Under the pieces are notes generated by a model, which worked only from the letters and a program-made list of their open reading frames with translations, had not been told where the DNA came from and ran no database searches. The position numbers were made by a program, and so were the translations under genes. From Dechloromonas sp. CZR5 (GTDB taxonomy: Bacteria > Pseudomonadota > Gammaproteobacteria > Burkholderiales > Rhodocyclaceae), in assembly GCF_008711155.1 (NCBI RefSeq), contig NZ_VUYQ01000001.1:186001-250000 (forward strand): a stretch of 64,000 bases of DNA, written 5' to 3'. Each line of letters begins with the position of its first letter. Position 1 is the stretch's first letter. Below, in pieces: positions 1 through 10,390 of this stretch.

Positions 1-1383
1 GAACTGGATGGCAAGATCGCCAGCGAAAAAACCTTTACCTTCATCAAGCGCCAGGTTTCACCGGAAACGGCTGAGCGCATCGCCGCGTTGAAACTGCCGG
101 GCATCCATCAGGAGCGCGAATACCGCCGTTTCTATCCGACCGGCGACATGACGGCGCACATCGTCGGCTTCACCGGCGTGGACGACAAGGGCCTGGAAGG
201 CGTCGAGCTGGCCTTCCAGAGCAGCCTGCTCGGCCGTTCCGGCAGTCGCACGGTCATCCGCGACCGTCGGGGCAATATCGTCGAGGATGTCGGTGCCACC
301 AAGCCGCCGCAGGATGGCAAGGATGTTCGCCTGGCGCTCGATTCGAAAATCCAGTATCTGGCCTACACGCAGTTGAAGGAAGCCGTCGAAAAGCACGGCG
401 CCAAGGCAGGGGGCGCCGTCGTCATCGATGCGCTGAACGGCGAAGTGCTGGCGCTGGTCAATTGGCCGACCTACAACCCGAACAACCGGGAAAAGCTCTC
501 CGGCGCGCAATTGCGTAATCGTGCCATCACCGATACCTACGAACCGGGCTCGGTGATGAAGCCGTTTACGGCCGCGCTGGCGCTGGAGCGCGGCAAGGTC
601 CGTTTCGATACGGTGATCAATTGCGCCCCGGGCAGGATGACCATCGGTCCGGCCACCATCTCCGATGCGCACCCGCACGGTGCGCTGACGGTTGCCCAGG
701 TGATCCAGAAATCGTCCAACGTGGGTACCGCCAAGATCGCCCTCGGTTTCTCGCCCAAGGAAATGTGGGACATGTTCGACAGCGTCGGCTTTGGCCAGGC
801 GCCGAATCTCGGTTTTCCGGGGGAGGTGAATGGCCGCCTGCGTCCCTGGAAGAACTGGCGCCCGATCGAACAGGCGACCATGTCCTACGGGCACGGGATT
901 GCCGTGAGCCTGATCCAGATGGCGCGAGCCTATACGGTATTTGCCCGTGACGGCGAATTGATGCCCTTGTCGTTGCTCAAGGTTGACGACACGCCGCCGC
1001 GGGGCGTGCGTATCTTTTCACCGCAGACCGTCAAGGAATTGCGTGCCATGCTCGAAATGGCCGCCGGTCCCGAAGGTACGGCGCCCAAGGCACGCGTTCC
1101 GGGATATCGCGTCGGCGGCAAGACGGGCACGGCCCACAAGATCGAGGACGGTGTCTATGCCCGTAAATACGTGGCTTCGTTTGTCGGCATCGCGCCGATC
1201 AGCGATCCGCGTCTGGTCGTCGCCGTGATGATCGATGAGCCGAGCGCCGGCAGTCACTACGGCGGCGATGTGGCCGGTCCGGCATTTTCCCAGATCATGG
1301 GCGGCGCACTGCGCACCCTGGGCATTGCGCCGGATGCGCCGATCCAGGTGGCGACCGCCGAGCAGGAAAAGGGAAAGCTGTGA
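1..1383 (+). CDS. ftsI: Peptidoglycan transpeptidase FtsI (PBP3), 5'-truncated by window edge
   Basis: Septal class B penicillin-binding protein that cross-links peptidoglycan at the division site. The frame is open from base 1, so the gene begins upstream and the N-terminal anchor is missing. The transpeptidase motifs are in order: active-site SVMK (Ser codon at 550), SSN (712-720) and KTGT (Lys codon at 1120). The preceding pedestal region (RRFYPTGDMTAHIVG) is typical of FtsI. The TGA stop overlaps the GTG start of murE by four bases, so the genes are translationally coupled. Family assignment is secure. The true start cannot be seen. Confidence 0.96.
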   Translation, partial: ELDGKIASEKTFTFIKRQVSPETAERIAALKLPGIHQEREYRRFYPTGDMTAHIVGFTGVDDKGLEGVELAFQSSLLGRSGSRTVIRDRRGNIVEDVGATKPPQDGKDVRLALDSKIQYLAYTQLKEAVEKHGAKAGGAVVIDALNGEVLALVNWPTYNPNNREKLSGAQLRNRAITDTYEPGSVMKPFTAALALERGKVRFDTVINCAPGRMTIGPATISDAHPHGALTVAQVIQKSSNVGTAKIALGFSPKEMWDMFDSVGFGQAPNLGFPGEVNGRLRPWKNWRPIEQATMSYGHGIAVSLIQMARAYTVFARDGELMPLSLLKVDDTPPRGVRIFSPQTVKELRAMLEMAAGPEGTAPKARVPGYRVGGKTGTAHKIEDGVYARKYVASFVGIAPISDPRLVVAVMIDEPSAGSHYGGDVAGPAFSQIMGGALRTLGIAPDAPIQVATAEQEKGKL

Positions 1384-2858
1384 GTAACCCGCGCGAAATT
1401 CTCGACCGGTTCGACGCGTTGGGCGTTTCTCCGACCGGCGTAGCCGACGACAGTCGCCAGGTTCGTCCGGGCGATCTGTTTCTGGCTTACCCCGGCGACC
1501 TCTCCGACGGTCGTCGCTACATCGCCGATGCGCTGGCGAAAGGGGCCGTGGCCGTGCTCTGGGAGCCGGGTGGCGATTTTGCCTGGGATGCGGCCTGGAA
1601 CGTTCCGCAACTGACGCATACGGCATTGCGTTCCCTGGCCGGACCGCTCGCCCACGCCGTGTACGGCCATCCCAGCGAGGCCCTGTCGCTGATCGCCATT
1701 ACCGGCACCAACGGCAAGACGACGATCAGCCAATGTCTGGCGCGCGTCTATCCCAAGCCCTGCGCGATCATCGGTACGCTGGGTGCCGGTTTCCCGGATG
1801 CGATGACCGAAACCGGCTTCACGACGCCCGAGGCGACCACCCTGATGCGCTATCTGGCCGGCTTCCGCGAGCAGCAGGCGGCGGCCTGCGCACTGGAGGC
1901 CAGCTCCATCGGCATCGAGGAGGGGCGCATGAACGGTGCGCGTGTCGATGTGGCGGTATTCACGAACATCACGCGCGATCATCTCGATTATCACGGGACG
2001 ATGGATGCCTATGCGGCGGCCAAGGCGAAGCTGTTCCATTGGCCGCGCCTGCGCACCGCCATCGTCAATCTGGACGACGCGTTCGGTGTGCAGTTGATGC
2101 GCGAAACCTCGGCGATGCGCGTTCTGGGTTACTGCATCGGCGAACAGCGTCGCGATTTCCATGCCGTGGTGCGTGCCGAGGATCTGGTCGATACGCCTTT
2201 CGGCCAGCGTTTCAACCTCGTCCTGCCGAATGGTCGGGCCATGGTCGATACCGTGCTGGTCGGGCGTTACAACGTTTCGAACCTGCTGGCGATTGCCGGC
2301 GTCCTGTTCGATGCCGGTTTGTCGGCCGAAGATGTGGCCCTGCGCTTGTCCGAGATCACTGCGCCGCCGGGACGGATGGAGCGTGTCGGCGGCAATGGCG
2401 AACCGCTGGTTGCCGTCGATTACGCCCATACGCCGGACGCGCTGGACAACGCGCTGACCGCGTTGCGCGATGTGGCCGCCGCGCGTGGCGGGCGCCTGTG
2501 TGTGGTATTCGGCTGTGGTGGCGATCGTGACAAAGGCAAACGCCCGCAAATGGGCGCGGTGGCCGAGCGCCTCGCCGACCGCGCGCTGGTGACCAGCGAC
2601 AACCCGCGCAGCGAGGAACCGCTTTCGATTCTCAACGACATCGCGGCCGGCATGACGCACGCCGATCTGGAGGTCGATCGCGCTGCGGCCATTCGCCGGG
2701 CCATTCTTGAGGCCGATGTCGGCGATGTGGTCCTTCTCGCCGGCAAGGGTCACGAACCATACCAGGACATGGGCGGGGTCCGTCTGCCCTTTTCCGATGT
2801 CGAACAGGCCGAATCGGCCTTGGCGCTGCGCCGCAGCAAACAGGGGGATGCGGCATGA
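1380..2858 (+). CDS. murE: UDP-MurNAc-tripeptide synthetase MurE
   Basis: Cytoplasmic Mur ligase adding the third amino acid to UDP-MurNAc-L-Ala-D-Glu. The 492-residue protein has the family's usual length. The ATP-binding GTNGKTT motif starts near residue 109. The DNPR motif at residues 407-410 is the known signature of meso-diaminopimelate (not lysine) specificity, as expected for a Gram-negative wall. The GTG start overlaps the ftsI stop, and the TGA stop overlaps the murF ATG by four bases. No dedicated promoter is visible, so expression should follow the dcw operon. Confidence 0.97.
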   Translation: MSNPREILDRFDALGVSPTGVADDSRQVRPGDLFLAYPGDLSDGRRYIADALAKGAVAVLWEPGGDFAWDAAWNVPQLTHTALRSLAGPLAHAVYGHPSEALSLIAITGTNGKTTISQCLARVYPKPCAIIGTLGAGFPDAMTETGFTTPEATTLMRYLAGFREQQAAACALEASSIGIEEGRMNGARVDVAVFTNITRDHLDYHGTMDAYAAAKAKLFHWPRLRTAIVNLDDAFGVQLMRETSAMRVLGYCIGEQRRDFHAVVRAEDLVDTPFGQRFNLVLPNGRAMVDTVLVGRYNVSNLLAIAGVLFDAGLSAEDVALRLSEITAPPGRMERVGGNGEPLVAVDYAHTPDALDNALTALRDVAAARGGRLCVVFGCGGDRDKGKRPQMGAVAERLADRALVTSDNPRSEEPLSILNDIAAGMTHADLEVDRAAAIRRAILEADVGDVVLLAGKGHEPYQDMGGVRLPFSDVEQAESALALRRSKQGDAA

Positions 2859-4225
2859 ACTGGCTGCTTTCGCAAGTCGCACAGGCTGTTCAGGGTCGCC
2901 TGATCGGTGCCGATCTCAACCTGGAAGGTGTATCGACCGATACCCGGGCCATCGCCAAGGGGGCGCTGTTCGTCGCGCTGGCCGGCGAACGTTTCGATGC
3001 CCATGATTTTCTGGCGCAGGCTGTTGCAGGTGGAGCAGTCGCCGTACTGATTTCCGATGAGGCCAAGCGGCCTGCCGGCGTACCGGCCGTGGTGGTCGAC
3101 GATACGCGTTTGGCGTTGGGTCGCCTGGCTGCCGCCTGGCGTGCCCGGTTCACCTTGCCCGTCATCGCCGTTACCGGCTCCAATGGCAAGACGACGACCA
3201 AGGAAATGATCGCCGCCATTCTCAAGGCGGCCTTCGGTGCCGCCGTGCTATCGACGCGCGGCAACCTGAACAACGACATCGGTCTGCCGTTGACGCTGCT
3301 CGGCCTGAGCGCATCGCATCACGCCGCGGTGATCGAGATGGGCATGAACCACCCTGGCGAGATCGCCTACCTGGCGCGCATCGGTGCGCCGACGGTCGCC
3401 ATGGTCACCAATGCCCAGCGCGCTCATCTGGAAGGCATGGGCGACCTGGATGAGGTGGCTCGCGAAAAAGGCGCCATTTTCAGTGGGCTGCAGGACGGCG
3501 GTATTGCGGTTATCAACGCCGATGATGCCTATGCCTCGGCCTGGCGCGGCATGGTCGATGGCCATTCGGTGCGTACCTTCGCCATCGACGGTGCCGCCGA
3601 TGTGGTCGCCGGCGTTCGCCAGCATGGACTGGAGACCGAACTGGATCTGCAGGCGCCCGAAGGGATGGCGACGGTCAAGCTGCGCATTCCCGGGCGTCAC
3701 AACGCCCGCAATGCGGTTGCTGCCGCGGCCGCCTGTCTGGCCGCCGGTATCCCGCTTTCAGCCGTCAGTGAAGGCCTGGCCGCGTTTTCCGGCGTCAAGG
3801 GTCGCCTGCAGCGGCGCGCCGGCAAGCAGGGAGCCGAAATCCTCGACGACACTTACAACGCCAATCCGGATTCCGTGCGCGCCGGCATCGACGTGCTGGC
3901 CTCGACCATCGGCCGCAAGCTGCTGGTGCTGGGCGACATGGGCGAAATCGGCGAGGCCAGCGGCCAGTATCACGACGAGATCGGCGGCTATGCCAAGAGC
4001 CAGGGCATCGACCGCCTGTTCGCGTTGGGCGACACGTCGCAACTGGCGGTACGCAACTTCGGCGAAGGTGCTCGGCACTTCTGCAATGTCGACAAGCTGA
4101 TCGCCGCCGTCGACAAGGAATTGGGGCCCGATACCACCGTGCTGGTGAAGGGCTCGCGCTTCATGAAAATGGAACGGGTGGCCGATGCCTTGGCAGCACC
4201 TGTCGCTCCCGAGGAGAAAAACTGA
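2855..4225 (+). CDS. murF: UDP-MurNAc-tripeptide:D-Ala-D-Ala ligase MurF
   Basis: Adds the D-Ala-D-Ala dipeptide to UDP-MurNAc-tripeptide, the last cytoplasmic stem-peptide step. The 456-residue protein has a small N-terminal substrate domain, the GSNGKTTTK nucleotide-binding motif near residues 108-116, and the DDTYNANP signature of MurF in its C-terminal third. The ATG lies inside the end of murE (four-base overlap), and the stop shares one base with the mraY ATG. The order murE-murF-mraY is the standard dcw order. Confidence 0.97.
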   Translation: MNWLLSQVAQAVQGRLIGADLNLEGVSTDTRAIAKGALFVALAGERFDAHDFLAQAVAGGAVAVLISDEAKRPAGVPAVVVDDTRLALGRLAAAWRARFTLPVIAVTGSNGKTTTKEMIAAILKAAFGAAVLSTRGNLNNDIGLPLTLLGLSASHHAAVIEMGMNHPGEIAYLARIGAPTVAMVTNAQRAHLEGMGDLDEVAREKGAIFSGLQDGGIAVINADDAYASAWRGMVDGHSVRTFAIDGAADVVAGVRQHGLETELDLQAPEGMATVKLRIPGRHNARNAVAAAAACLAAGIPLSAVSEGLAAFSGVKGRLQRRAGKQGAEILDDTYNANPDSVRAGIDVLASTIGRKLLVLGDMGEIGEASGQYHDEIGGYAKSQGIDRLFALGDTSQLAVRNFGEGARHFCNVDKLIAAVDKELGPDTTVLVKGSRFMKMERVADALAAPVAPEEKN

Positions 4226-5328
4226 TGCTTCTCGCATTGGCCCAATGGCTCGCCCAGGACGTTCGCTTCTTCAACGTCTTCAACTACATCACGCTGCGCG
4301 CCGTGCTGGCGGCGATGACGGCGCTGCTCATTTCGCTGGCCGCCGGGCCGCGCGTCATCCGCTGGCTGGCCGCCAAGAAGATCGGCCAGGCAGTGCGCAC
4401 CGACGGGCCGCAGACCCACCTCGTCAAATCGGGAACGCCGACCATGGGCGGCGTGCTGATCCTGATCGCCATCGGCATCACCACCCTGCTGTGGGGCGAC
4501 CTGACCAACAAGTACGTGTGGACCGTGCTGGTTGTCACCCTCGGCTACGGCATCGTCGGCTGGTACGACGACTGGAAGAAGGTGGTCTATCGTGATCCGA
4601 ACGGGCTGGCCAGCCGCTGGAAGTTCTTCTGGCAGTCGGTGCTCGGCATCGGCGCCGCCCTGTTCATCGCCTTCTCGGCCAAGAGCCCGGCGCAGACTGA
4701 GCTGATCATCCCCTTCATCAAGACGATCAGCTATCCGCTCGGCGTCGTCGGTTTCATCACGCTGACCTACTTCGTCATCGTCGGCACCAGCAATGCGGTG
4801 AACCTCACCGACGGGCTGGACGGGCTGGCGATCATGCCGACCGTGATGATCGCCTCGGCTTTCGCGCTGATCGCCTACGTCACCGGCCACGCCGTGTATG
4901 CCAAGTACCTGCTGATCCCCTACGTGCCGGGGGCCGGCGAGCTGTGCATCCTGCTTGGCGCCATTGCCGGGGCGGGCCTCGGTTTCCTGTGGTTCAACGC
5001 CTATCCGGCCGAAGTGTTCATGGGCGACGTTGGTGCGCTGGCGCTCGGCGCGGCGCTCGGTACGGTGGCGGTGATCGTCCGTCAGGAAATCGTGCTGCTC
5101 ATCATGGGAGGCGTCTTCGTCATCGAAACCCTGTCGGTGATGTTGCAGGTCAGCTATTTCAAATACACCAAGAAAAAATACGGCGAGGGCCGGCGCATCC
5201 TGCGCATGGCGCCGCTGCATCACCACTTCGAACAAACCGGCTGGAAGGAGACGCAGGTCGTCGTCCGCTTCTGGATCATCACCATCATGCTCGTGCTGAT
5301 CGGGCTGTCTACCTTGAAGCTGCGCTAA
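4225..5328 (+). CDS. mraY: Phospho-MurNAc-pentapeptide translocase MraY
   Basis: Integral membrane enzyme transferring phospho-MurNAc-pentapeptide to undecaprenyl phosphate to make lipid I. At 367 residues it has the typical length and about ten hydrophobic segments. Family motifs visible are [17 protein letters not shown] near the N-terminus, [10 protein letters not shown] with catalytic aspartates, and APLHHHFE near the C-terminus. The start shares one base with the murF stop, and the TAA shares one base with the murD ATG. Confidence 0.97.
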   Translation: MLLALAQWLAQDVRFFNVFNYITLRAVLAAMTALLISLAAGPRVIRWLAAKKIGQAVRTDGPQTHLVKSGTPTMGGVLILIAIGITTLLWGDLTNKYVWTVLVVTLGYGIVGWYDDWKKVVYRDPNGLASRWKFFWQSVLGIGAALFIAFSAKSPAQTELIIPFIKTISYPLGVVGFITLTYFVIVGTSNAVNLTDGLDGLAIMPTVMIASAFALIAYVTGHAVYAKYLLIPYVPGAGELCILLGAIAGAGLGFLWFNAYPAEVFMGDVGALALGAALGTVAVIVRQEIVLLIMGGVFVIETLSVMLQVSYFKYTKKKYGEGRRILRMAPLHHHFEQTGWKETQVVVRFWIITIMLVLIGLSTLKLR

Positions 5329-6680
5329 TGGAACTCAAGGGCAAACGCGTTCTGGTTGTCGGACTCGGCGAGTCCGGGCTGGCGATGGCCAAGTGGCTGC
5401 ATCGCCAGGGCGCGTTCGTCCGCGTGGCCGATTCGCGTGCCAACCCGCCCAACGGCGAGGCCCTGCAGCAAGCGGCGCCGGGCGCCGAGCTGCTGGCCGG
5501 ACCATTTGCCAGCCGGCCGTTCGCCGAGGCCGAACTGGTCGCCCTGTCGCCGGGCGTCCCCAAGGCGACGCCGGAAATCGCCGCCGTCGCCGACAAGCTG
5601 GTCTCCGAAATCGAATTGTTCGCCGCCGGTGTGCGCGAGCAGGTGCCGGGTTCGCAGATCGTCGCCATCACCGGCAGCAACGGCAAGACGACGACCACCG
5701 CACTGACCGCGCATCTGTTGAACGGTGCCGGCGTACCGGCCATCGCCTGCGGCAACATCTCGCCGTCGGCTCTTGATGCCTTGATGGATGCGCAAGATGC
5801 AGGCATGCTGCCGGAGGTGTGGGTCGTCGAACTCTCCAGCTTCCAGCTCGAAACGACGCACCATCTGAAGGCCGCCGCCGCGACCGTGCTCAACCTGTCC
5901 GAGGATCACCTCGACCGCTACGAAGGCAGCCTGGCCAACTACGCCGCCGCCAAGTCGCGCGTGTTCCAGGGCAAGGGCGCGATGATCCTCAATCGCGACG
6001 ACGACTGGTCGATGGGCAACGGCCGTTGCGGCCGCAAGATGATCACCTTCGGCCTCAACCCGGCGCCGCGCGGCGTCGATTACGGCTTTGCCGACGGCGC
6101 CATCGTGCGCGGCAAGGAAGCGCTGGTCACCCTGGCTGACCTGCAGTTGTCCGGCCTGCACAATGCAGCCAACGCCATGGCCGCCCTGGCGCTGTGCGAG
6201 GCGGTCGGTGTTACGCCGCAGCGCCTGGTCGCACCGCTGAAAAGCTTCAAGGGTCTGCCGCATCGTGTCGAGACTGTCGCCGAGATCGACGGCGTGCTCT
6301 ACGTCGATGATTCCAAAGGCACTAATGTCGGTGCCACGCTGGCCGCCATCGAAGGCATGGGCCGCAAGGTCGCCATCGTCCTCGGCGGCGACGGCAAGGG
6401 GCAGGACTTCTTGCCGCTCAAGCCGGCGCTGGAAAAGCACGGTCGCGCCGTGGCGCTGATCGGCCGTGATGCCGCCGCCATCGGCATGACGCTCGAAGGC
6501 AGTGGCGTACCAACCTGCATCGTCGGTGACATGGAAGCCGCCGTACGCTGGTTGGCTGCCCAGGCAAAGGCCGGAGATTGCGTGCTCTTGTCGCCGGCCT
6601 GCGCCAGCCTCGACATGTACAAGAACTACGCCCACCGGGCGCAGGCCTTCATCGATGCGGTGGAGGGCTTGAAGTCATGA
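5328..6680 (+). CDS. murD: UDP-MurNAc-L-alanine:D-glutamate ligase MurD
   Basis: Adds D-glutamate to UDP-MurNAc-L-Ala in the cytoplasm. I start it at the ATG overlapping the mraY stop because the protein then begins [17 protein letters not shown], the nucleotide-fold start expected of MurD. The same frame stays open further upstream, but that part is read-through inside mraY. The product is 450 residues with the ATP motif [11 protein letters not shown] and the ligase motif DDSKGTN. The stop overlaps the ftsW ATG as ATGA. Confidence 0.96.
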   Translation: MELKGKRVLVVGLGESGLAMAKWLHRQGAFVRVADSRANPPNGEALQQAAPGAELLAGPFASRPFAEAELVALSPGVPKATPEIAAVADKLVSEIELFAAGVREQVPGSQIVAITGSNGKTTTTALTAHLLNGAGVPAIACGNISPSALDALMDAQDAGMLPEVWVVELSSFQLETTHHLKAAAATVLNLSEDHLDRYEGSLANYAAAKSRVFQGKGAMILNRDDDWSMGNGRCGRKMITFGLNPAPRGVDYGFADGAIVRGKEALVTLADLQLSGLHNAANAMAALALCEAVGVTPQRLVAPLKSFKGLPHRVETVAEIDGVLYVDDSKGTNVGATLAAIEGMGRKVAIVLGGDGKGQDFLPLKPALEKHGRAVALIGRDAAAIGMTLEGSGVPTCIVGDMEAAVRWLAAQAKAGDCVLLSPACASLDMYKNYAHRAQAFIDAVEGLKS

Positions 6681-7840
6681 TGATCGGTGCCCTCGACGCG
6701 CCGCGCCGCCAGGTGGCCGAGATCGACTACGCCCTGCTGTGGAGCGTATTGATCCTGCTGTTCACCGGCCTGGTCTTCGTCTATTCGGCGTCCATCGCGA
6801 TTGCCGAAGGCGGGCGTTCGACGGGTCATCAACCAGCCTACTACCTGATCCGTCAAGGCATCTTCCTGTGCATCGGCCTGGTTGCCGCCGCCGTGACCTT
6901 CCAGGTGCCGCTGAAACTCTGGCAGCGTTACGCCCCGTACCTGTTCATGGCTGGCGTCTTCTTGCTGGCATTGGTGCTGATTCCCGGTATCGGTCGCGAC
7001 GTCAATGGCGCACGTCGCTGGATCTCGCTCGGTTTCGCCAACCTGCAGCCGTCCGAGTTGATGAAGCTGTTCGCCGTGCTCTACGCCGCCGACTACACGG
7101 TGCGCAAGATCAACGTCATGCATGACCTGAAGCAGGCCTTCCTGCCGATGTTCGGCGCCATGGCCATCGTCGGCATGCTGCTGCTCAAGGAGCCGGACTT
7201 CGGCGCTTTCGTGGTGATCATTTCCATCGCCATGGGCATCCTCTTCCTTGGCGGCCTCAAGGCCCGCCTGTTCGCTATGCTGATCGTCGGGCTGCTGATC
7301 GCTTTCACGATCATGATCATCGTCTCGCCCTACCGCCGCGACCGTGTATTCGGCTTCATGGACCCGTGGGCCGATGCCTTCGGTCGCGGCTATCAGCTGT
7401 CGCATTCGCTGATCGCCTTCGGTCGCGGCGAATTGTTCGGCGTTGGCCTCGGGGCCAGCGTCGAGAAGCTGTTCTACCTGCCGGAAGCGCACACCGACTT
7501 CCTGCTCGCGGTCATTGCCGAGGAACTCGGCTTTTTTGGCGTGCTCGCCGTGATCGCGCTGTTCGCCGTACTGGTGCAGCGCGCCTTCGCCATCGGTCGC
7601 CAGTGCGTGCAGCTCGATCGCCTTTATCCGGCCCTGGTGGCGATGGGCATGGGCGTCTGGTTCGGCGTGCAGTCCTTCATCAACATGGGCGTCAACATGG
7701 GCCTGCTGCCGACCAAGGGGCTGACCCTGCCGCTGATGAGTTTCGGCGGCTCCGGCGTGGTCGCCAACTGCATCGCGCTGGCCATACTGCTACGCGTGGA
7801 TTGGGAAAACAGGCAGCTAATGAGAGGTGGGAAGCTATGA
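6677..7840 (+). CDS. ftsW: Lipid II polymerase/division protein FtsW (SEDS family)
   Basis: SEDS-family glycosyltransferase working with FtsI at the septum. The start at 6677 forms an ATGA overlap with murD and gives 387 residues, beginning [12 protein letters not shown] before the first membrane segment. About ten hydrophobic helices and the conserved motif [16 protein letters not shown] near the C-terminus are present. The last ten residues, [10 protein letters not shown], use codons rare in this genome (AGG, CTA, AGA). The same peptide recurs 107 bases downstream in different codons. The tail therefore looks replaced or duplicated (see findings). Confidence 0.96.
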   Translation: MMIGALDAPRRQVAEIDYALLWSVLILLFTGLVFVYSASIAIAEGGRSTGHQPAYYLIRQGIFLCIGLVAAAVTFQVPLKLWQRYAPYLFMAGVFLLALVLIPGIGRDVNGARRWISLGFANLQPSELMKLFAVLYAADYTVRKINVMHDLKQAFLPMFGAMAIVGMLLLKEPDFGAFVVIISIAMGILFLGGLKARLFAMLIVGLLIAFTIMIIVSPYRRDRVFGFMDPWADAFGRGYQLSHSLIAFGRGELFGVGLGASVEKLFYLPEAHTDFLLAVIAEELGFFGVLAVIALFAVLVQRAFAIGRQCVQLDRLYPALVAMGMGVWFGVQSFINMGVNMGLLPTKGLTLPLMSFGGSGVVANCIALAILLRVDWENRQLMRGGKL

Positions 7841-7947
7841 CCACTTTTGTGCTGCCTGTTTCGGCGAAGGCTAACTTGCGAAGCAAGTTAAGGGCTATGC
7901 CCGGCCGTAGCCAAAATCGCCAATTGATGCGCGGAGGCAAGCTATGA
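7808..7947 (+). repeat. Recoded direct repeat with nested palindromes between ftsW and murG
   Basis: Two 33-base copies (7808-7840 and 7915-7947) encode the same peptide [10 protein letters not shown] plus stop. They differ at ten positions, all synonymous. Each contains a purine-rich ribosome-binding stretch and ends in a start/stop overlap. Between and within them are an 11-bp inverted repeat (7807-7817 with 7851-7861), a perfect 8-bp hairpin (7872-7879 with 7883-7890, loop GAA) and a weaker GGCTA/TAGCC pair (7893-7897 with 7908-7912). The larger stem encloses the ribosome-binding site and start of the short ORF. No second copy of the hairpin was noticed elsewhere in the window. Confidence 0.85.
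7837..7947 (+). CDS. 36-codon ORF coupled to ftsW and murG, unknown function
   Basis: This short frame starts at an ATG overlapping the ftsW stop (ATGA) and ends in a TGA overlapping the murG ATG, so a ribosome could pass from ftsW to murG through it. A purine-rich stretch (AGAGGTGGGAAG) precedes the ATG. The 36-residue product is basic, has no recognisable domain, and ends [10 protein letters not shown], identical to the FtsW C-terminus. It may be a coupling leader with no protein function, a leftover of a duplication, or a real small protein. It is unlike any family I know. Confidence 0.45.
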   Translation: MTTFVLPVSAKANLRSKLRAMPGRSQNRQLMRGGKL

Positions 7948-9002
7948 GCAAGACCATCCTCGTCATGGCCGGCGGCACCGGCGGCCATATTTTCCCGGCT
8001 CTGGCCGTCGCGCACAAAATGCGCGATGCTGGCTGGCGCGTGGTATGGCTGGGCAATCCGGAAGGCATGGAAGCCAAGCTGGTGCCTCAGCACGGATTCG
8101 AGATGGTGTGGGTCAAGTTCTCGGCCCTGCGCGGCAAGGGCATCCTGCGCAAGCTGTTGCTGCCGCTCAACCTGCTGCGCGGTTTCTGGCAGGGGCTGAA
8201 GGCCATCCGTCAGGTCAGGCCCAATGTCGTGCTCGGCATGGGGGGCTACATCACTTTCCCGGGCGGCATGATGGCCGCGCTGACCGGCGTGCCGCTGGTC
8301 CTGCACGAGCAGAACTCGGTTGCCGGTCTGGCCAACCGCGTGCTGGCCGGTGTGGCCGACCGCATCGTGACCGGCTTCCCGAATGTTCTGAAGAAGGGCG
8401 AATGGGTCGGTAATCCGGTGCGGCCGGAAATCACGAAGATCGCAGCCCCGGCCGAGCGTTTCTCCGAGCGCAGCGGCGCCCTGCGCATCCTGATCATCGG
8501 CGGCAGCCTGGGGGCGCAGGCGCTGAATGAGTTGGTGCCCAAGGGCATGGCACTGCTCGGTGAGGCCGAACAGCCGCAAATCGTCCATCAGGCAGGCGAG
8601 AAGCACATTGACACCCTGAAGGCCAATTACGCGGCAGTCGGTGTCCAGGCGCACTGCGTTTCCTTCATCGAGGACATGGCCGGTGCCTATGAGTGGGCCG
8701 ATCTGGTGATTTGTCGCGCTGGCGCGCTGACCATCGCCGAACTGGCCGCCGCGGGGGTGGCCAGCATCCTCGTGCCTTTCCCGCATGCGGTCGACGACCA
8801 CCAGACCGGCAATGCCAGGTTCCTGGTCGGCGTCGGCGGCGCCTTCCTGCTGCCGCAGACCGAATTGACGGCCGAATCGATCGCGTTGATTCGCAACTAT
8901 TCCCGGGGCCAGCTGCTGGAAATGGCCGAGAAGGCGCGCAGCATGGCCAAGCCCGATGCGACCGAGGCTGTCGCCCAACTTTGCACGGATATCGCCAAAT
9001 GA
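7944..9002 (+). CDS. murG: UDP-GlcNAc:undecaprenyl-PP-MurNAc-pentapeptide GlcNAc transferase MurG
   Basis: Peripheral inner-membrane glycosyltransferase (GT-B fold) converting lipid I to lipid II. The 352-residue protein starts with the glycine-rich [13 protein letters not shown] loop, and the C-terminal donor-site region includes [15 protein letters not shown] and HAVDDHQT. The GGAGG at 7930-7934 is its ribosome-binding site and also lies inside the repeated segment described for 7808-7947. Its stop overlaps the murC ATG. Confidence 0.97.
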   Translation: MSKTILVMAGGTGGHIFPALAVAHKMRDAGWRVVWLGNPEGMEAKLVPQHGFEMVWVKFSALRGKGILRKLLLPLNLLRGFWQGLKAIRQVRPNVVLGMGGYITFPGGMMAALTGVPLVLHEQNSVAGLANRVLAGVADRIVTGFPNVLKKGEWVGNPVRPEITKIAAPAERFSERSGALRILIIGGSLGAQALNELVPKGMALLGEAEQPQIVHQAGEKHIDTLKANYAAVGVQAHCVSFIEDMAGAYEWADLVICRAGALTIAELAAAGVASILVPFPHAVDDHQTGNARFLVGVGGAFLLPQTELTAESIALIRNYSRGQLLEMAEKARSMAKPDATEAVAQLCTDIAK

Positions 9003-10390
9003 AACACAAGGTCAAGAATATTCACTTCGTCGGCGTCGGCGGTTCGGGCATGAGCGGCATCGCCGAAGTGCTGGCCCACCTCGATTTCACCGTTACCGGT
9101 TCGGATATCGCCGCCAGCGCGACGACGCGCCGCCTGGAAGGCGAGGGCGTCAAGGTAATGCTCGGACACGCTGCCGAAAACATTGCCGGGGCCGATGCGC
9201 TGGTCGTGTCGACCGCCGTCAAGGCAGACAACCCGGAAGTGGTGGCTGCCCGCGAGCGGAAAATCCCGGTCGTGCCGCGCGCCCAGATGCTGGCCGAGCT
9301 GATGCGCCTGAAGAGTGGCATCGCCATCGCCGGCACGCACGGCAAGACGACGACCACCAGCCTGGTCACCAGCATCCTGGCCGAAGGCGGCGTCGATCCG
9401 ACCTTCGTCATCGGCGGCCGGCTGAATGCCGCAGGTGCCAACGCCCGCCTGGGTAGCGGCGATTTCCTGGTGGCCGAGGCGGATGAGTCGGATGCCTCCT
9501 TCCTGTTCCTGTCGCCGGTCATCTCGGTGGTCACCAACATCGATGCCGACCACATGGAGACCTATGGCCACGACTTCGAGCGTCTGAAAACCGCCTTCGT
9601 CGATTTCCTGAACCGGCTGCCCTTCTACGGCGTGGCAGTGGTCTGCGGCGACGACGCCAACGTGCGCGACATCCTGCCGCGTGTGCCGAAGCAGATCATC
9701 ACCTACGGCCTGTCGCCGGAAAACAACTTCTACGCCGAGAACATCGTCGCCGAGGACGGCCGGATGCGCTTCGACTGCGTGCGCGTCAATGGCACGACGA
9801 CCCGCCTGTCCATCGTGCTCAACACGCCGGGCCTGCACAATGTGCTCAACGCGCTGGCCGCGATTGCCGTGGCGACCGAAGTGCAAGTGGCCGACGAGGC
9901 TATCGTCAAGGCGCTGGCCGAGTTCAAGGGCGTTGGCCGCCGCTTCCAGCGGTACGGTGAGGTCGCCTTGCCGGCCGGCGGCAATTTCACGCTGGTCGAC
10001 GATTACGGCCATCACCCGGTCGAGATGGCAGCCACCGTGGCTGCCGCCCGGGGTGCCTTCCCGGGACGCCGGCTGGTGCTGGCTTTCCAGCCGCACCGCT
10101 ACACGCGGACCCGCGATTGCTTCGAGGATTTCGTCAAGGTACTGAGCAGCGTCGATGCGTTGTGCCTGGCCGAGATCTACGCGGCCGGCGAAGCCCCCAT
10201 CGTCGCGGCCGACGGCCGGTCGCTGGCCCGCGCCCTGCGCGTCGCCGGCAAGGTCGAGCCGGTCTTCGTCGAGGACATTGCGGCCATGCCGCAAACGATT
10301 ATGGATGTTGCCCGCGATGGCGACGTAGTATTGACCATGGGTGCCGGTTCGATCGGTGCGGTGCCCGGCAAGCTGGTGGAAGGCAAATGA
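8999..10390 (+). CDS. murC: UDP-MurNAc:L-alanine ligase MurC
   Basis: First amino-acid ligase of peptidoglycan precursor synthesis. The start at 8999, inside the murG stop, gives [20 protein letters not shown], the standard dinucleotide-fold start. The open frame further upstream belongs to murG read-through. The 463-residue protein carries the [12 protein letters not shown] motif near residue 117 and the DDYGHHP motif of MurC in its C-terminal domain. The stop overlaps the ddl ATG. Confidence 0.97.
   Translation: MKHKVKNIHFVGVGGSGMSGIAEVLAHLDFTVTGSDIAASATTRRLEGEGVKVMLGHAAENIAGADALVVSTAVKADNPEVVAARERKIPVVPRAQMLAELMRLKSGIAIAGTHGKTTTTSLVTSILAEGGVDPTFVIGGRLNAAGANARLGSGDFLVAEADESDASFLFLSPVISVVTNIDADHMETYGHDFERLKTAFVDFLNRLPFYGVAVVCGDDANVRDILPRVPKQIITYGLSPENNFYAENIVAEDGRMRFDCVRVNGTTTRLSIVLNTPGLHNVLNALAAIAVATEVQVADEAIVKALAEFKGVGRRFQRYGEVALPAGGNFTLVDDYGHHPVEMAATVAAARGAFPGRRLVLAFQPHRYTRTRDCFEDFVKVLSSVDALCLAEIYAAGEAPIVAADGRSLARALRVAGKVEPVFVEDIAAMPQTIMDVARDGDVVLTMGAGSIGAVPGKLVEGK

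Noticed and set aside
1257-2882. 541-codon open frame on the minus strand opposite murE
   Set aside because: It is the antisense shadow of murE in high-GC DNA. No protein family is recognisable, and the plus-strand gene is certain.
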